64,000 bases of DNA from an uncultured Pelagibacteraceae bacterium (GCA_902573465.1 CACGJX010000003.1:1-64000); one strand, 5' to 3'. Counted from the stretch's first letter, positions 8,590 through 16,852 are shown. The notes: generated by a model not told the origin, from the sequence alone. Numbers and translations are program-made.

Positions 8590-8622
8590 TGATTTGTAAT
8601 CAATAGGTCCGCGGTTCGAATC
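8590..8622 (+). repeat. Right attachment-type repeat (tRNA-Thr 3' fragment)
   Basis: This stretch is identical to bases 6676-6708 of tRNA-Thr; beyond 8622 the match fades. It lacks the 5' half and a proper acceptor stem, so it is not a functional tRNA. Confidence 0.85.
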
Positions 8623-8636
8623 TGTGTGGAGTATTA

Positions 8637-9407
8637 TTAAGATGTTTCTCTTCTAATTTGCTCAATATTTATTTTTTTTTGTAGGCTTCTATCTTTATCA
8701 TAAAGAAGATTAAACTTTATTTTGTTATCAATTTTAATAGTAATTGATTTTGCATTTCTTACCTCTTGATTATCTGCGACTGCACTAATTGGTCGTTTTA
8801 AGGGATTCAAATTTGTTATAATAATTTTTGATTTATCATTTACTATTTTACCTTTCCATCTTCTAGGTCTAAAAGCACTTATTGGAGATATAGATAATTT
8901 TTTTGAGTTAAGACTTAAAATAGGACCATGAACTGATAAGTTGTATGCTGTACTTCCTGCTGGCGTTGATACTAATACCCCATCTGAAACTAATTTTTTG
9001 ATTATTTGTCTAGAGCCTTGCTTAATAGATAGTGAAGCTGCTTGACGACTTTGCCTGAGAACAGAAACTTCATTAATTGCAATCGATTTTCTTAACTGAT
9101 TTTTCTTATTTCTTACAATCATTTTTAATGGTGAGATGGTAATCTTTTTTGATTTTAAAATATTTTTTACTAAATTTTTTGAAGTGTATTTGTTCATTAA
9201 AAAACCATAATTTCCAGAATTAATTCCATAGAAGTTTTTATCTAACTTCTTATATTTCTTTAAAGTTTTAAGCATAAAGCCATCACCACCTATAACAATT
9301 ATAATATTTTTATTGACTAAATTACCATTTTCAAAATTTTTAAGAATTTTAGATTTTAACCTTAAAGACTTTTTATTTTTATCAGAAATTACAATAATTT
9401 TTTTCAT
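8637..9407 (-). CDS. nadK: NAD kinase
   Basis: The 256-residue protein phosphorylates NAD to NADP. It shows the GGDGFMLKTL motif (about 40-49), the INSGNYGFLMN segment, the catalytic-site region INEVSVLR and the TPAGSTAYNLSVHGPI motif (about 150-165). Its stop lies 15 bp from the island's right repeat, so in a strain without the island it would follow tRNA-Thr directly. Confidence 0.93.
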   Translation of the reverse strand: MKKIIVISDKNKKSLRLKSKILKNFENGNLVNKNIIIVIGGDGFMLKTLKKYKKLDKNFYGINSGNYGFLMNKYTSKNLVKNILKSKKITISPLKMIVRNKKNQLRKSIAINEVSVLRQSRQAASLSIKQGSRQIIKKLVSDGVLVSTPAGSTAYNLSVHGPILSLNSKKLSISPISAFRPRRWKGKIVNDKSKIIITNLNPLKRPISAVADNQEVRNAKSITIKIDNKIKFNLLYDKDRSLQKKINIEQIRRETS

Positions 9408-9459
9408 TTACGATTTACTATATAATAAAATTTCAAACATTTTAAAAAAAATAATTTTA

Positions 9460-10194
9460 TTACCAATTTAAGATATTTCTGTTTATATCAATTAATTTTC
9501 CTGAAAAGTTTGAATTATCTTCACCTAGTATATTTATTATTTTTTGAGCAGAAAATTCAGCTGAAATTATTCCTGAACTGTTCATTTTTGTTTTAACGTT
9601 GCCTGGTTGCAAACAAAATAAATTTATTTTTTTATTTTTAAGATCATAAGCAATATTTTTACTTATAGAGTTTAACATTGTTTTACTTGTTCTGTAATAA
9701 TAATAACCTCCATCATGACCATTGGTTAAACTTCCCATTCCACTAGTAATATTCATAATCTGTCTTAAATTATTACTTCCTAAACAAATTTGGATCAATC
9801 TCAGAGGAGCTAATACATTTATATTAATTATTTTTTGAAAATCTTTAGAGTTTATGTTTTCTAAAAATTGGTTCTCTGGGCCAAAATTAGCTGCAGAATT
9901 AATCAATATATTTGGTTTAAAATCATTTAACTCTTCAATAAAAGTCTCATCGAATTCTAGATTTTCAAAGTTATTTTGAATTATTTTTATATTCTTTTTA
10001 TAATTTATATTTTCAAGAGATTTATTTACCAGAGCAATAATATTATTTTCTCTTGATAATTTATTTAATAATTCTAGTCCAATTCCTGAATTTGAACCTG
10101 TAATAATAATATTTTTACCTTTAATAATGAAATTTTTTGAGAAAAGATTACCTAATAAGATCGTTTTTCTTTTAATAGTCTTTAAAATACCCAT
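9460..10194 (-). CDS. SDR-family NAD(P)-dependent oxidoreductase
   Basis: This short-chain dehydrogenase has the cofactor motif TGSNSGIG (near residue 34), the NSAAN segment in place of NNAG, a catalytic Ser in ITSG and the YYYYRTSK motif supplying YxxxK. The substrate cannot be told. An in-frame upstream Met at 10230 lies antisense inside tRNA-Leu, so I choose ATG at 10194, giving 244 residues. Confidence 0.82.
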   Translation of the reverse strand: MGILKTIKRKTILLGNLFSKNFIIKGKNIIITGSNSGIGLELLNKLSRENNIIALVNKSLENINYKKNIKIIQNNFENLEFDETFIEELNDFKPNILINSAANFGPENQFLENINSKDFQKIININVLAPLRLIQICLGSNNLRQIMNITSGMGSLTNGHDGGYYYYRTSKTMLNSISKNIAYDLKNKKINLFCLQPGNVKTKMNSSGIISAEFSAQKIINILGEDNSNFSGKLIDINRNILNW

Positions 10195-10200
10195 CAGTAA

Positions 10201-10286
10201 TGGTGCCCTCGGCCAGACTCGAACTGGCACTCCGCAAGCGGCAAGGATTTTAAGTCCTTTGTGTCTACCAATTTCACCACGAGGGC
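10201..10286 (-). tRNA. trnL: tRNA-Leu (UAA)
   Basis: An 86-nt class II tRNA on the minus strand: acceptor GCCCTCG/CGAGGGC, anticodon loop CTTAAAA with anticodon TAA, long variable arm, T-arm GTTCGAGTC and encoded CCA. Its 5' half plus about 60 bp upstream is repeated at 19629-19730, marking the insertion point of the large island. Confidence 0.97.
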
Positions 10287-10349
10287 ATGAGTTATTTTCA
10301 TGAGTGTTTATGCCAATATTTATAATTGAACAAGATTAATAAGTAAAAT
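10248..10349. repeat. Left island repeat (tRNA-Leu 5' half plus upstream)
   Basis: The first 41 bp (10248-10288) match 19629-19669 exactly; the next 60 bp match with about eight to ten differences. The copy runs from the anticodon loop through the 5' end of tRNA-Leu and its likely promoter. Confidence 0.85.
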
Positions 10350-10370
10350 TTTTTTTATTTTATCTCTCCA

Positions 10371-10392
10371 TGCTCTAGTTGTGCTCTAGTCG
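10371..10392. repeat. Tandem 11-bp repeat at left inner end of tRNA-Leu island
   Basis: Adjacent 11-mers TGCTCTAGTTG and TGCTCTAGTCG differ at one base. They begin 22 bp inside the left island repeat. A related pair lies at 19484-19505 near the other end. Confidence 0.6.
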
Positions 10393-10497
10393 TCCGATTA
10401 AACCCAATAGAAATTAATCAATCTTTTCCTTAATGACGCAACATAGATTATATTGCCCGTAATTTTAATTAGATTTATAATGATTTGATTCTTAAAA

Positions 10498-11481
10498 ATG
10501 AAAAAAATAAAATTATTCGAAGCATTTGCTGGGTATGGAGGAGCATCTTTTGGATTAAAAAGATCAAAAGTTCCATTTGAAGTCATAGGTTTTTCTGAAA
10601 TAGATAGATTAACAAGCGAGTTTTATCAAAAAAATCATCCTGGAATTAAAAATTTTGGAGATATAAAAAAAATCAAACCAAAAGATATTCCGGATTTTGA
10701 TTTATTTACTGGAGGTTTTCCCTGCCAACCTTTTTCTCAAGTTGGAATGGGGTTGGGTGAAGATGACACCCGAGGAACTCTTTTTCATGATATAATTCGA
10801 ATTTGTAAAGTGAAAAAACCTAAACATATTTTACTTGAAAATGTCAAAGGTCTTAAAACAAGCAAACATGGTAGAACTTTGAAAACAATTGTAGAGAAGC
10901 TTACAAATTTAGGATATGACGTTGTAACTGAATTAATGAATTCTAAAGACTATGGAATTCCACAAAATAGAGATAGGATTTGGATTTATGCCTATAAAGG
11001 CATCCTGCCTCTAACATTCAAATTATCCCCAAAGAAAAAAAAACTAACAATTTTTTTTAAAGATCTTTTGGATAAAAATCCAGATCAATCATTATTTAAA
11101 AATCAAAAACAAATTAAACGATTAAAAGAGTTATATGACTTAGATTTTATAGTAAAAGAGCCCTCTTGCGCAGACTTGTATAATAAAAATATTCGTAAAG
11201 ATGGAATAAGTATAACTATACTTGAACCACATCACAACAAAATGAGAGTTGTGCACCCTCCTATAAATAAAAATTTACAAGTAAGAAAATACTCAGTCAC
11301 TGAACATTTTAAACTAATGGGATTTAAAAATGAAAAAATAGATTTATGTGATCAATCATATCAACAATTATGCAAAATGCTTGCAAATGGATGGGATGTT
11401 AATCTTGTTTCTCAAATTTTTAATAACATTTTTGATCAATTGAATAATTATAAATCTGGTTCTATACAGTTAGCATCTTAA
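10498..11481 (+). CDS. C5-cytosine DNA methyltransferase
   Basis: The 327-residue protein has the m5C methyltransferase motifs in order: motif I EAFAGYGGASFGL (about 8-20), motif IV GGFPCQPFSQVG with catalytic Cys (about 75-86), motif VI ENVKGL (about 118), motif VIII QNRDRIW (about 155), a target-recognition region (about 175-265), motif IX RKYSVTEHFKLMGF and motif X LANGWDVNLV. It transfers methyl from SAM to cytosine in a specific site. It converges with the probable restriction endonuclease gene at 11486, only 4 bp away, which suggests a type II restriction-modification pair. Confidence 0.93.
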   Translation: MKKIKLFEAFAGYGGASFGLKRSKVPFEVIGFSEIDRLTSEFYQKNHPGIKNFGDIKKIKPKDIPDFDLFTGGFPCQPFSQVGMGLGEDDTRGTLFHDIIRICKVKKPKHILLENVKGLKTSKHGRTLKTIVEKLTNLGYDVVTELMNSKDYGIPQNRDRIWIYAYKGILPLTFKLSPKKKKLTIFFKDLLDKNPDQSLFKNQKQIKRLKELYDLDFIVKEPSCADLYNKNIRKDGISITILEPHHNKMRVVHPPINKNLQVRKYSVTEHFKLMGFKNEKIDLCDQSYQQLCKMLANGWDVNLVSQIFNNIFDQLNNYKSGSIQLAS

Positions 11482-11485
11482 AAAA

Positions 11486-12364
11486 TTACAAATTAAACTT
11501 AGAAATTGCCTCTCCATAAACAATTATATTATCATTCAATTTGTTACTATTAAGATTATTAAGTAAATTTAAAGTATCTTTACTATACATATTAAATCTA
11601 ATTGATCGATACTTTGACTCGCTTTCATTTCTAACCTCAATTTCAATAATATTTTTAGATTTTCCTGAAGCTTGTTTATAGCAAATCAGTACTTTTTGAC
11701 CATCAACGTTAAAATCTTCTGGTACATGTCCTGCTTTTGATATTGATACAAATGTACTCTCAACAAGTATATTTAATACATCATTTTTATCAAATATCAT
11801 AAAAATATTATCTGATTCATTTTGATTATCTTTAATTGTTAAATAATCAACTTCATCATTATTAAATATGGCTTCATTATAAAAATTTCTTAATTTTGAT
11901 TTATCTTTTAAAGTGTCGCAAACTCTTAAATTATTATCTTTTAGAAAATACTTTGAACTTATATATAAATTCTTTCCAATATTTTTTGAAACTTCTTCGT
12001 TTGATAAAGCTTTTGCAGAAGTTCTTCCATATGTCTTTATATATTTTTCTTTAAAGGCAATGCATTTCTCTCTATCTCTTAAATAAGATTTGAAATTTGA
12101 TGGAAAAGACTCTTGAGAATACCTCAAAATATTCAGATTTAAACTCTGTGATATTCTAGAACAAGAGTATAGAAAAATTTGCCACTTTTTCCCACTTTTA
12201 ACAGAATGTAATTTTTTATTTCTATCCTTAACGTCTGCTTTTTTTGTTCCTTTTATTACTTGACCATTTATCAACGAAGCAAAAATATCCTCATTCTTAT
12301 GTCCTTTTCTTTTTTTTTCACTTGATATTTTACTCGATGGTGCTCTTCTTCTATTAATGGTCAT
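11486..12364 (-). CDS. Probable type II restriction endonuclease (PD-(D/E)xK-like)
   Basis: I do not recognise the whole protein, but the N-terminal region has a plausible nuclease core: Glu25 in GHKNED, Asp44 in KKADVKD, and Ser54-Val55-Lys56 in LHSVKSGKKWQIF, matching an E...D...xVK arrangement. The remaining 230 residues have no known motif and could give DNA specificity. It ends 4 bp from the convergent methyltransferase and overlaps the Cas4-like gene upstream by 11 bp. Call based on motif and context; moderate certainty. Confidence 0.5.
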   Translation of the reverse strand: MTINRRRAPSSKISSEKKRKGHKNEDIFASLINGQVIKGTKKADVKDRNKKLHSVKSGKKWQIFLYSCSRISQSLNLNILRYSQESFPSNFKSYLRDREKCIAFKEKYIKTYGRTSAKALSNEEVSKNIGKNLYISSKYFLKDNNLRVCDTLKDKSKLRNFYNEAIFNNDEVDYLTIKDNQNESDNIFMIFDKNDVLNILVESTFVSISKAGHVPEDFNVDGQKVLICYKQASGKSKNIIEIEVRNESESKYRSIRFNMYSKDTLNLLNNLNSNKLNDNIIVYGEAISKFNL

Positions 12365-13154
12365 TTAACTGTTGTTTAACAAAATCACAATAATTACAAT
12401 CTTCTGTGAAGTTTGGAATAGAGGGATTATTTAAAATGTCTATTATTTTTGTTATATTTTCAAAGAAATCTTTTTCATCTCTCTTTAATGGTGAATAAGA
12501 TATATTCATTCTCATATCGCAACTATTATTTTTGTGGCTTTGAATATCACTTGGATCAAATTGTAATATCCCCATATGAGTAATTGGGTTTAATAAAGGT
12601 GTTTTTTTACTTTTGGTAGATCCAGGTTTTGAAAATATTTGAGCGTAAGCCTCTAATTGGTATTTATAATTCTCCGATTTATCATCAGAAATTTTTGTAG
12701 TTTTAAAATCTATTATACCATAACCACCCTTATCAAATTTAATTACAATATCTGGTCTTCCACCTAAAATGAATTCTCTGCCCTTATTATCTTTTAATGT
12801 TTCTGAAACTACTCTACCTGGAAGTTCATCTTTATTCATTATTCTTCCAGAGGGTAATTCTTTTGTAAGATCAGAAGTATTTTTATCTTTATAATAAGCT
12901 TGTTGAACTACATCAAATCTTGAAAAAACTGGAGGAGGAAAATCTTTAGGTCCAATTTTATGATTTTTTTCTAGATAAAAACATCTTTGACATTTTTTAG
13001 GTTTATAATCTAACTCTGAAGGAGCTAAGACTAACATTCCATTTGAGTTTTTTCTTTTAATATTAATCAATGAACTCCCTATATCAATGATATTTGATTT
13101 TTTTATTGGTTTATTCTTTTTAATTTTTTTATCCATTTTTATTATCTTATTCAT
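12354..13154 (-). CDS. Cas4/RecB-like PD-(D/E)xK nuclease with four cysteines
   Basis: The 266-residue protein has the RecB-family nuclease motifs GRPD (Asp135), IIDFKTT (Asp149, Lys151) and QLEAYA (Gln166, Tyr170). CxxC pairs at Cys55/Cys58 and Cys253/Cys256 flank the core as in Cas4 and AddB, where they bind an iron-sulfur cluster. There is no CRISPR array or other cas gene in the window. It lies between a small zinc-ribbon ORF (1 bp upstream) and the probable endonuclease (11-bp overlap), so it may be part of the same defence module. Confidence 0.75.
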   Translation of the reverse strand: MNKIIKMDKKIKKNKPIKKSNIIDIGSSLINIKRKNSNGMLVLAPSELDYKPKKCQRCFYLEKNHKIGPKDFPPPVFSRFDVVQQAYYKDKNTSDLTKELPSGRIMNKDELPGRVVSETLKDNKGREFILGGRPDIVIKFDKGGYGIIDFKTTKISDDKSENYKYQLEAYAQIFSKPGSTKSKKTPLLNPITHMGILQFDPSDIQSHKNNSCDMRMNISYSPLKRDEKDFFENITKIIDILNNPSIPNFTEDCNYCDFVKQQLNDH

Positions 13155-13155
13155 T

Positions 13156-13332
13156 TTATATCCTTTTTTCTTTCAGCTTGAAATTAAGTTTAAATTTTTC
13201 TTCTAATAATTTTTCTTTGACTTTTAATTCTTTTAGATATTTTTGTTCTTTATCTCTTAAAATCTTTTTTAGTTCTTCATTTGCTGAAAATAATTTTTTG
13301 CAGTTAGGGCAAGTTATTTTAATTTGATCCAT
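13156..13332 (-). CDS. Small zinc-ribbon/coiled-coil protein (58 aa)
   Basis: ATG at 13332 follows an AGGAAAT ribosome-binding site. The product begins MDQIKITCPNCKKLFSA, with one CxxC knuckle, and continues as a Lys/Glu-rich helix likely to form a coiled coil. Its stop is 1 bp before the start of the Cas4-like nuclease, so it is the first gene of that operon. One CxxC alone would need a dimer to bind zinc. Function unknown. Confidence 0.6.
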   Translation of the reverse strand: MDQIKITCPNCKKLFSANEELKKILRDKEQKYLKELKVKEKLLEEKFKLNFKLKEKRI

Positions 13333-13352
13333 TATATTTCCTTTGTTTAATT

Positions 13353-13382
13353 AATATCCCCTGCAAAATAACAGGGGATATT
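13353..13382. terminator. Perfect 11-bp hairpin, likely terminator
   Basis: AATATCCCCTG (13353-13363) pairs with CAGGGGATATT (13372-13382) around an 8-nt loop. It stands between the 70-residue membrane protein gene and the zinc-ribbon gene, both minus strand, so it would end transcription of the former or limit read-through. No long T-run follows. Confidence 0.6.
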
Positions 13383-13391
13383 ATAGATGAT

Positions 13392-13604
13392 TTATCCACT
13401 TTTATTCCCTAAGTTTAAAAACATTGCTCCAGTTAGACCTGCAGCAAGTGGTGTGAACTGCGATAAAGGACCTAAGAATGCAGTTAAATTTGTGCCCATC
13501 CAAGACATTGCAAAATCAACAACTGCAAATCCTATTAGAAGTATTCCAATAATTTGAAATATTCCATTATCATTAGTGTTGTCTTCTACTTTTATTTTTT
13601 TCAT
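13392..13604 (-). CDS. Small membrane protein, function unknown (70 aa)
   Basis: After a charged N-terminus (MKKIKVEDNTNDN) come two hydrophobic segments at about 16-35 (FQIIGILLIGFAVVDFAM) and about 47-65, separated by a Thr/Leu/Pro-containing loop. It is followed by a strong hairpin and preceded by an AGAGGAAAA ribosome-binding site. No family recognised. Confidence 0.5.
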   Translation of the reverse strand: MKKIKVEDNTNDNGIFQIIGILLIGFAVVDFAMSWMGTNLTAFLGPLSQFTPLAAGLTGAMFLNLGNKSG

Positions 13605-13627
13605 TTTTCCTCTTTGTTAGTGTTTAG

Positions 13628-13794
13628 GATTAAGAGGAATTCACAAGTTGTAGAAAGTAAGGCTATGATGAACCTAGAAAGATCAACTTGCTCATTTCCT
13701 CTTAATCTTTGTGTGTTTAATTTAATAAACACATGGTTAATATAGTTAGAATAAAACGAATTACCCGTAGGTTAACTTTTGACTTTGCCTACGG
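13628..13794. ncRNA. Candidate structured RNA with three hairpins
   Basis: The 214-bp gap between divergent genes at 13604 and 13819 holds three inverted repeats: GATTAAGAGGAA (13628-13639) with its complement at 13696-13707, with an inner CAAGTTG/CAACTTG stem (13644-13650, 13684-13690); TGTGTTTA/TAAACACA (13712-13719, 13726-13733); and CCGTAGG/CCTACGG (13765-13771, 13788-13794). Such dense pairing in AT-rich DNA suggests a structured RNA or leader. Strand is not known and no known RNA family is recognised. Confidence 0.4.
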
Positions 13795-13818
13795 ATAAAT
13801 TTCTAATAATCTTAATTT

Positions 13819-14325
13819 ATGAATAAGAAAAAAGGTTATCCAAGAAAGCCCTATTCATTTGAAAGAGTTTTAAAAGATTTAGCTGACGATATTGGTTATG
13901 AAAATATTGAGACAGTTATTGAAAAGAAGAGAAAAGCTATAGAGCATATTAGTAATCCTAATTTTAAAGATCGTCAGCTTCATATACAAGATGGATTAGA
14001 ATTAGATATCCATTGCAAAAAGATAGGAAAAGGTACACCTTTTCTAACTGCTTATGAAACTTTACTAAGAAAAGAAGTTGAAAACAGAAAAGATCACGAC
14101 ACTAGTGATGAAATAATTAATAATTTACTAAGATTAGGAGAGTCTATAGGAGATGTCATGGAAGAAACTAGAAAAGCTCTTGATGATGATAAAGTAGACG
14201 AAAAAGAAAAAGAACAAATTTCAGTAGAGATTATAGAATTAGAAAAAAAGATCGCTGAACTAAAACTTAAACTCAATTTAGGTGAAAAAACAGACTATAA
14301 AAATCAAAAAAAAAGAGAGTTATAA
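13819..14325 (+). CDS. Hypothetical protein, possibly phage CII-like
   Basis: This 168-residue protein is hydrophilic and mostly helical. The end (about 115-158) has a pattern like GDVMEETRKALDDDKVDEKEKEQI followed by heptad-like IIELEKKIAELKLKL, reminiscent of phage regulatory CII-type proteins, but the resemblance is from memory and weak. It is the only plus-strand gene in the island's middle and ends 2 bp from the convergent channel operon. It could be an island regulator. Confidence 0.45.
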   Translation: MNKKKGYPRKPYSFERVLKDLADDIGYENIETVIEKKRKAIEHISNPNFKDRQLHIQDGLELDIHCKKIGKGTPFLTAYETLLRKEVENRKDHDTSDEIINNLLRLGESIGDVMEETRKALDDDKVDEKEKEQISVEIIELEKKIAELKLKLNLGEKTDYKNQKKREL

Positions 14326-14327
14326 AC

Positions 14328-15527
14328 TTAACTTAAAAATTTACTGCCTAAAAATAAACCCTTAGCAGCCTCTAAATTATAAAAATATGTTAATAAAATA
14401 AACAATACAGCAAAATAGCTTATTGGACCTATAAACTGAGCATACCTATCAACTACACTAAGATCTCTACCTGATTTTAATTTTCTTAGAAATGAATAAA
14501 CACATAGAATAGTTGCAGTACCAGTATAGAAATACGATAACAGTATAAAACAGTCTAAAAATGTTAAGTAAGCTAATTTTGGAAGGTCTTCATCAATAAT
14601 AAAGTTATAAGCAATTAAAGATAACAAGCATACTATCGTTACATTAACTTTAGCCTCTAATTGAGATCCTCTGACCCAAAATACGGACCATGATATCGAA
14701 AGAATAAAGATAATCGGTAAAATTATTTTAAATAAATAATAAGAAGATTGTCTCTGAACATCTAAATAAAGCATAAATCCTGTATAAGGATATCCATCGT
14801 TTTCAACATAAGAGTAATTTTCGTATTTGACATCTATAAGCTCCCAACCAGGAATAATTATTCCGTCCTCTTGATCTCCAAATGCATACAAGGTTTCTTT
14901 ATACTCTGTCATAGCTGGTTCATCAGGTATTATTTCAACCATGAATGATGGAAATTCTGACCACAATTCAAAAGATAAAGTTTGTTTATCAAATGGGAAT
15001 CTTCTAAAATCAAAATTAGCTTTAAATTTCGTTTTATCTCTCAACCTGGATTGAACTGTTCCATCACTAAAAATTTCAATCCAATCTTGCATTCCATATT
15101 GAAAATTAGGTTTTCCTTTTCTATTAAAAAATTCGACTACAGGATCAAATATTTTTCTTGTTTCTCCTATTACTTGAGTTGGAGAATAGTCACATAAGTA
15201 TAAAGGTTTACCTTCAGAGGTATAAAACCCCATATTTTTAAGAGTATTTGCTACTCTTTCATCTTTCCAATGAGCCCATAGAGTAAAAGATGACTCAAAA
15301 TCCAAATCTTTTCCATTGATAGAATGAATATCTTCGACCAATAAATCGGCCTTAACAATAATTGGGTCTTCTTTTGAATATGGAAAATTTGGTTCATTCA
15401 AATTTTCATATAAATTTTTGCAAAATTCTCCTCCCAAATTTTTTTTAGGATATTTATAAAAATTTAATGAGTAAGAATTAGTTTGAAAAAAAATTAATAG
15501 TAAAATTATTTTTATAAATAATTTCAT
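14328..15527 (-). CDS. Pentameric ligand-gated ion channel (prokaryotic Cys-loop receptor homologue)
   Basis: The 399-residue protein has a signal peptide (1-20), an extracellular ligand-binding domain (about 50-260) with the strand LLVEDIHSINGKDLDFESSFTLW-type opening and the family hallmark RRFPFDKQTLSFELW (FPFD at 177-180), and four membrane helices: M1 about 263-285 with conserved Pro, M2 about 291-311, M3 about 318-345, M4 about 366-385. The loop LPKLAYLT after M2 matches GLIC. Aligned to GLIC, M2 has Glu291 at -2' and Leu at 9', implying a cation-selective pore with a hydrophobic gate. The Cys-loop cysteines are absent, as in bacterial homologues. It is the last gene of the five-gene operon and overlaps the amine oxidase by one base. 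Confidence 0.93.
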   Translation of the reverse strand: MKLFIKIILLLIFFQTNSYSLNFYKYPKKNLGGEFCKNLYENLNEPNFPYSKEDPIIVKADLLVEDIHSINGKDLDFESSFTLWAHWKDERVANTLKNMGFYTSEGKPLYLCDYSPTQVIGETRKIFDPVVEFFNRKGKPNFQYGMQDWIEIFSDGTVQSRLRDKTKFKANFDFRRFPFDKQTLSFELWSEFPSFMVEIIPDEPAMTEYKETLYAFGDQEDGIIIPGWELIDVKYENYSYVENDGYPYTGFMLYLDVQRQSSYYLFKIILPIIFILSISWSVFWVRGSQLEAKVNVTIVCLLSLIAYNFIIDEDLPKLAYLTFLDCFILLSYFYTGTATILCVYSFLRKLKSGRDLSVVDRYAQFIGPISYFAVLFILLTYFYNLEAAKGLFLGSKFLS

Positions 15528-16852
15528 TAAATTAGACTTTTTGCTGTAATTTTTCCACTATCGTAAGCTCCTGCAACAGTACCCCACTCTTTAGCTGTTG
15601 CTTCACCAGCAAAATATATTCTATCTCCGACTGAGCTTCTTAAGATTTCTCTATATTTAAATGCATCAGGTTCAGCGGATGCCCATGAGCCTAAAAATAA
15701 AGGGTTTGATGACCAATCAACTGCATGAGATTTAATCAAATCTTTATCAATCTTATTACCAAAAATTTTCTTTAATTCACTTATTCCAAAGTCAATAGAT
15801 GCTTGTTCACCCGATTTTAATAATTCTTTTCCAAAGTCTCCTCCTGGATCACACATACATAATTTTGAATCAGATGGATTCACAGTAATACCAAAACCTT
15901 CTGGTGATTTAGAATTTTGACTATCAATCCTATAATATAAATAAGAATCTTTAGCTTTTTTCTTAAATAATTTTTTAAATTTAAATGTAATTCTGTTGTA
16001 ATGACCCATAGAAATTTTAGAAAATGACTCTTGTTTCTCAGTAGGTAAATTCGGGGTAAATTTAATTTGACCAGAGGCTAAAACTCCAGTCGAAACGGTT
16101 AAAATGCATTTGTTAGCTTTAATCTCTCCTTTATCAGTTGAAACCTTGACCCCACTTCCACTCCAATCAATTTTATTAACTTTTGTGTTTAATTGAACGG
16201 GAATGTTTTTAAACATTTCGACTACCAACGAGCCAAAACCTTCTTTACAATGCCATGGTGCAGACTCGGGAATTTCATAATCAAAATTATAATCTTTACA
16301 TGAGTAATCAGTAAAATCTTTACCCATTTCCCAAGCTCCTATGATCATGTGCATTGTGTCAAACCATCTATGATCTTGATAGGGAACTACTTCAGATGGG
16401 GAAATATCTTTTCTTGTTTTTACAATTGATGCTTCTATACCATCATAGACTTTCCATATTTCACCATCATTAGATATTTTCTTTGAACCACTGTAAAGGT
16501 CGTACATTTCCTCTGATCTCTCTTTGTATAAATTAAATTTTGAAATTTTTTCACCAAACAACTTAAAAGGATTTGTATCTCCATTATCTAACCATAAAGC
16601 ACCAAGATCATAAGGTTCACCAAAGATTTGATTGTCAGTTAGAGCCCTACCCCCAATTCTATTTGATGCCTCCAAACATATAACTTTTTTTCCTGATCTA
16701 ATTAATTCTTCTGTGGCAGCTAGCCCTGCAGCACCTGCTCCAATTACAATTACATCATAATCTTGATCAGCATTGACTTTAATTATGTTAGGAAAAGTTA
16801 AAGCAGTTAATCCTAATAAGGATGACTTAATAAATTGTCTTCTAGATTTCAT
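15527..16852 (-). CDS. FAD-dependent amine oxidase (monoamine-oxidase-like), Tat-exported
   Basis: The 441-residue flavoprotein begins with a Tat-like signal, SRRQFIKSSLLGLTALTF, suggesting folded export to the periplasm. The FAD-binding Rossmann motif is DVIVIGAGAAGLAATEEL (GAGAAG at 38-43) followed by EASNRIGGRA, and the C-terminal FAD motif is IYFAGEATAKEWGTVAGAYDSG. These define the MAO/polyamine oxidase family, which deaminates primary or secondary amines. The usual covalent-flavin Cys near the C-terminus is not seen, so FAD is probably non-covalent. It lies between DUF805 (4-bp overlap) and a pLGIC (1-bp overlap). Substrate is unknown; a related desaturase role is possible. Confidence 0.88.
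   Translation of the reverse strand: MKSRRQFIKSSLLGLTALTFPNIIKVNADQDYDVIVIGAGAAGLAATEELIRSGKKVICLEASNRIGGRALTDNQIFGEPYDLGALWLDNGDTNPFKLFGEKISKFNLYKERSEEMYDLYSGSKKISNDGEIWKVYDGIEASIVKTRKDISPSEVVPYQDHRWFDTMHMIIGAWEMGKDFTDYSCKDYNFDYEIPESAPWHCKEGFGSLVVEMFKNIPVQLNTKVNKIDWSGSGVKVSTDKGEIKANKCILTVSTGVLASGQIKFTPNLPTEKQESFSKISMGHYNRITFKFKKLFKKKAKDSYLYYRIDSQNSKSPEGFGITVNPSDSKLCMCDPGGDFGKELLKSGEQASIDFGISELKKIFGNKIDKDLIKSHAVDWSSNPLFLGSWASAEPDAFKYREILRSSVGDRIYFAGEATAKEWGTVAGAYDSGKITAKSLI

Larger units (their letters stand above)
6676..8622. mobile_element. Small genomic island integrated in tRNA-Thr
   Basis: A 33-bp perfect direct repeat of the tRNA-Thr 3' half lies at 6676-6708 and 8590-8622. The DNA between holds only a MORN-repeat gene and four small ORFs, all on the minus strand, while nadK just outside is a core gene. 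Pairs of tandem 11-bp repeats sit near both inner ends. No integrase gene is present, so the element is either decayed or mobilised in trans. Excision between the repeats would leave an intact tRNA-Thr next to nadK. Confidence 0.8.

Noticed and set aside
8590-8640. Second tRNA-Thr gene
   Set aside because: Only the 3' half is present and the acceptor stem cannot form; it is an attachment repeat.
9460-10230. Longer SDR start at 10230
   Set aside because: The extra 12 residues are translated from the antisense of tRNA-Leu; ATG at 10194 is better.
12354-13154. CRISPR-associated Cas4
   Set aside because: Motifs fit Cas4, but there is no repeat array and no other cas gene in the window, so I call it only Cas4/RecB-like.
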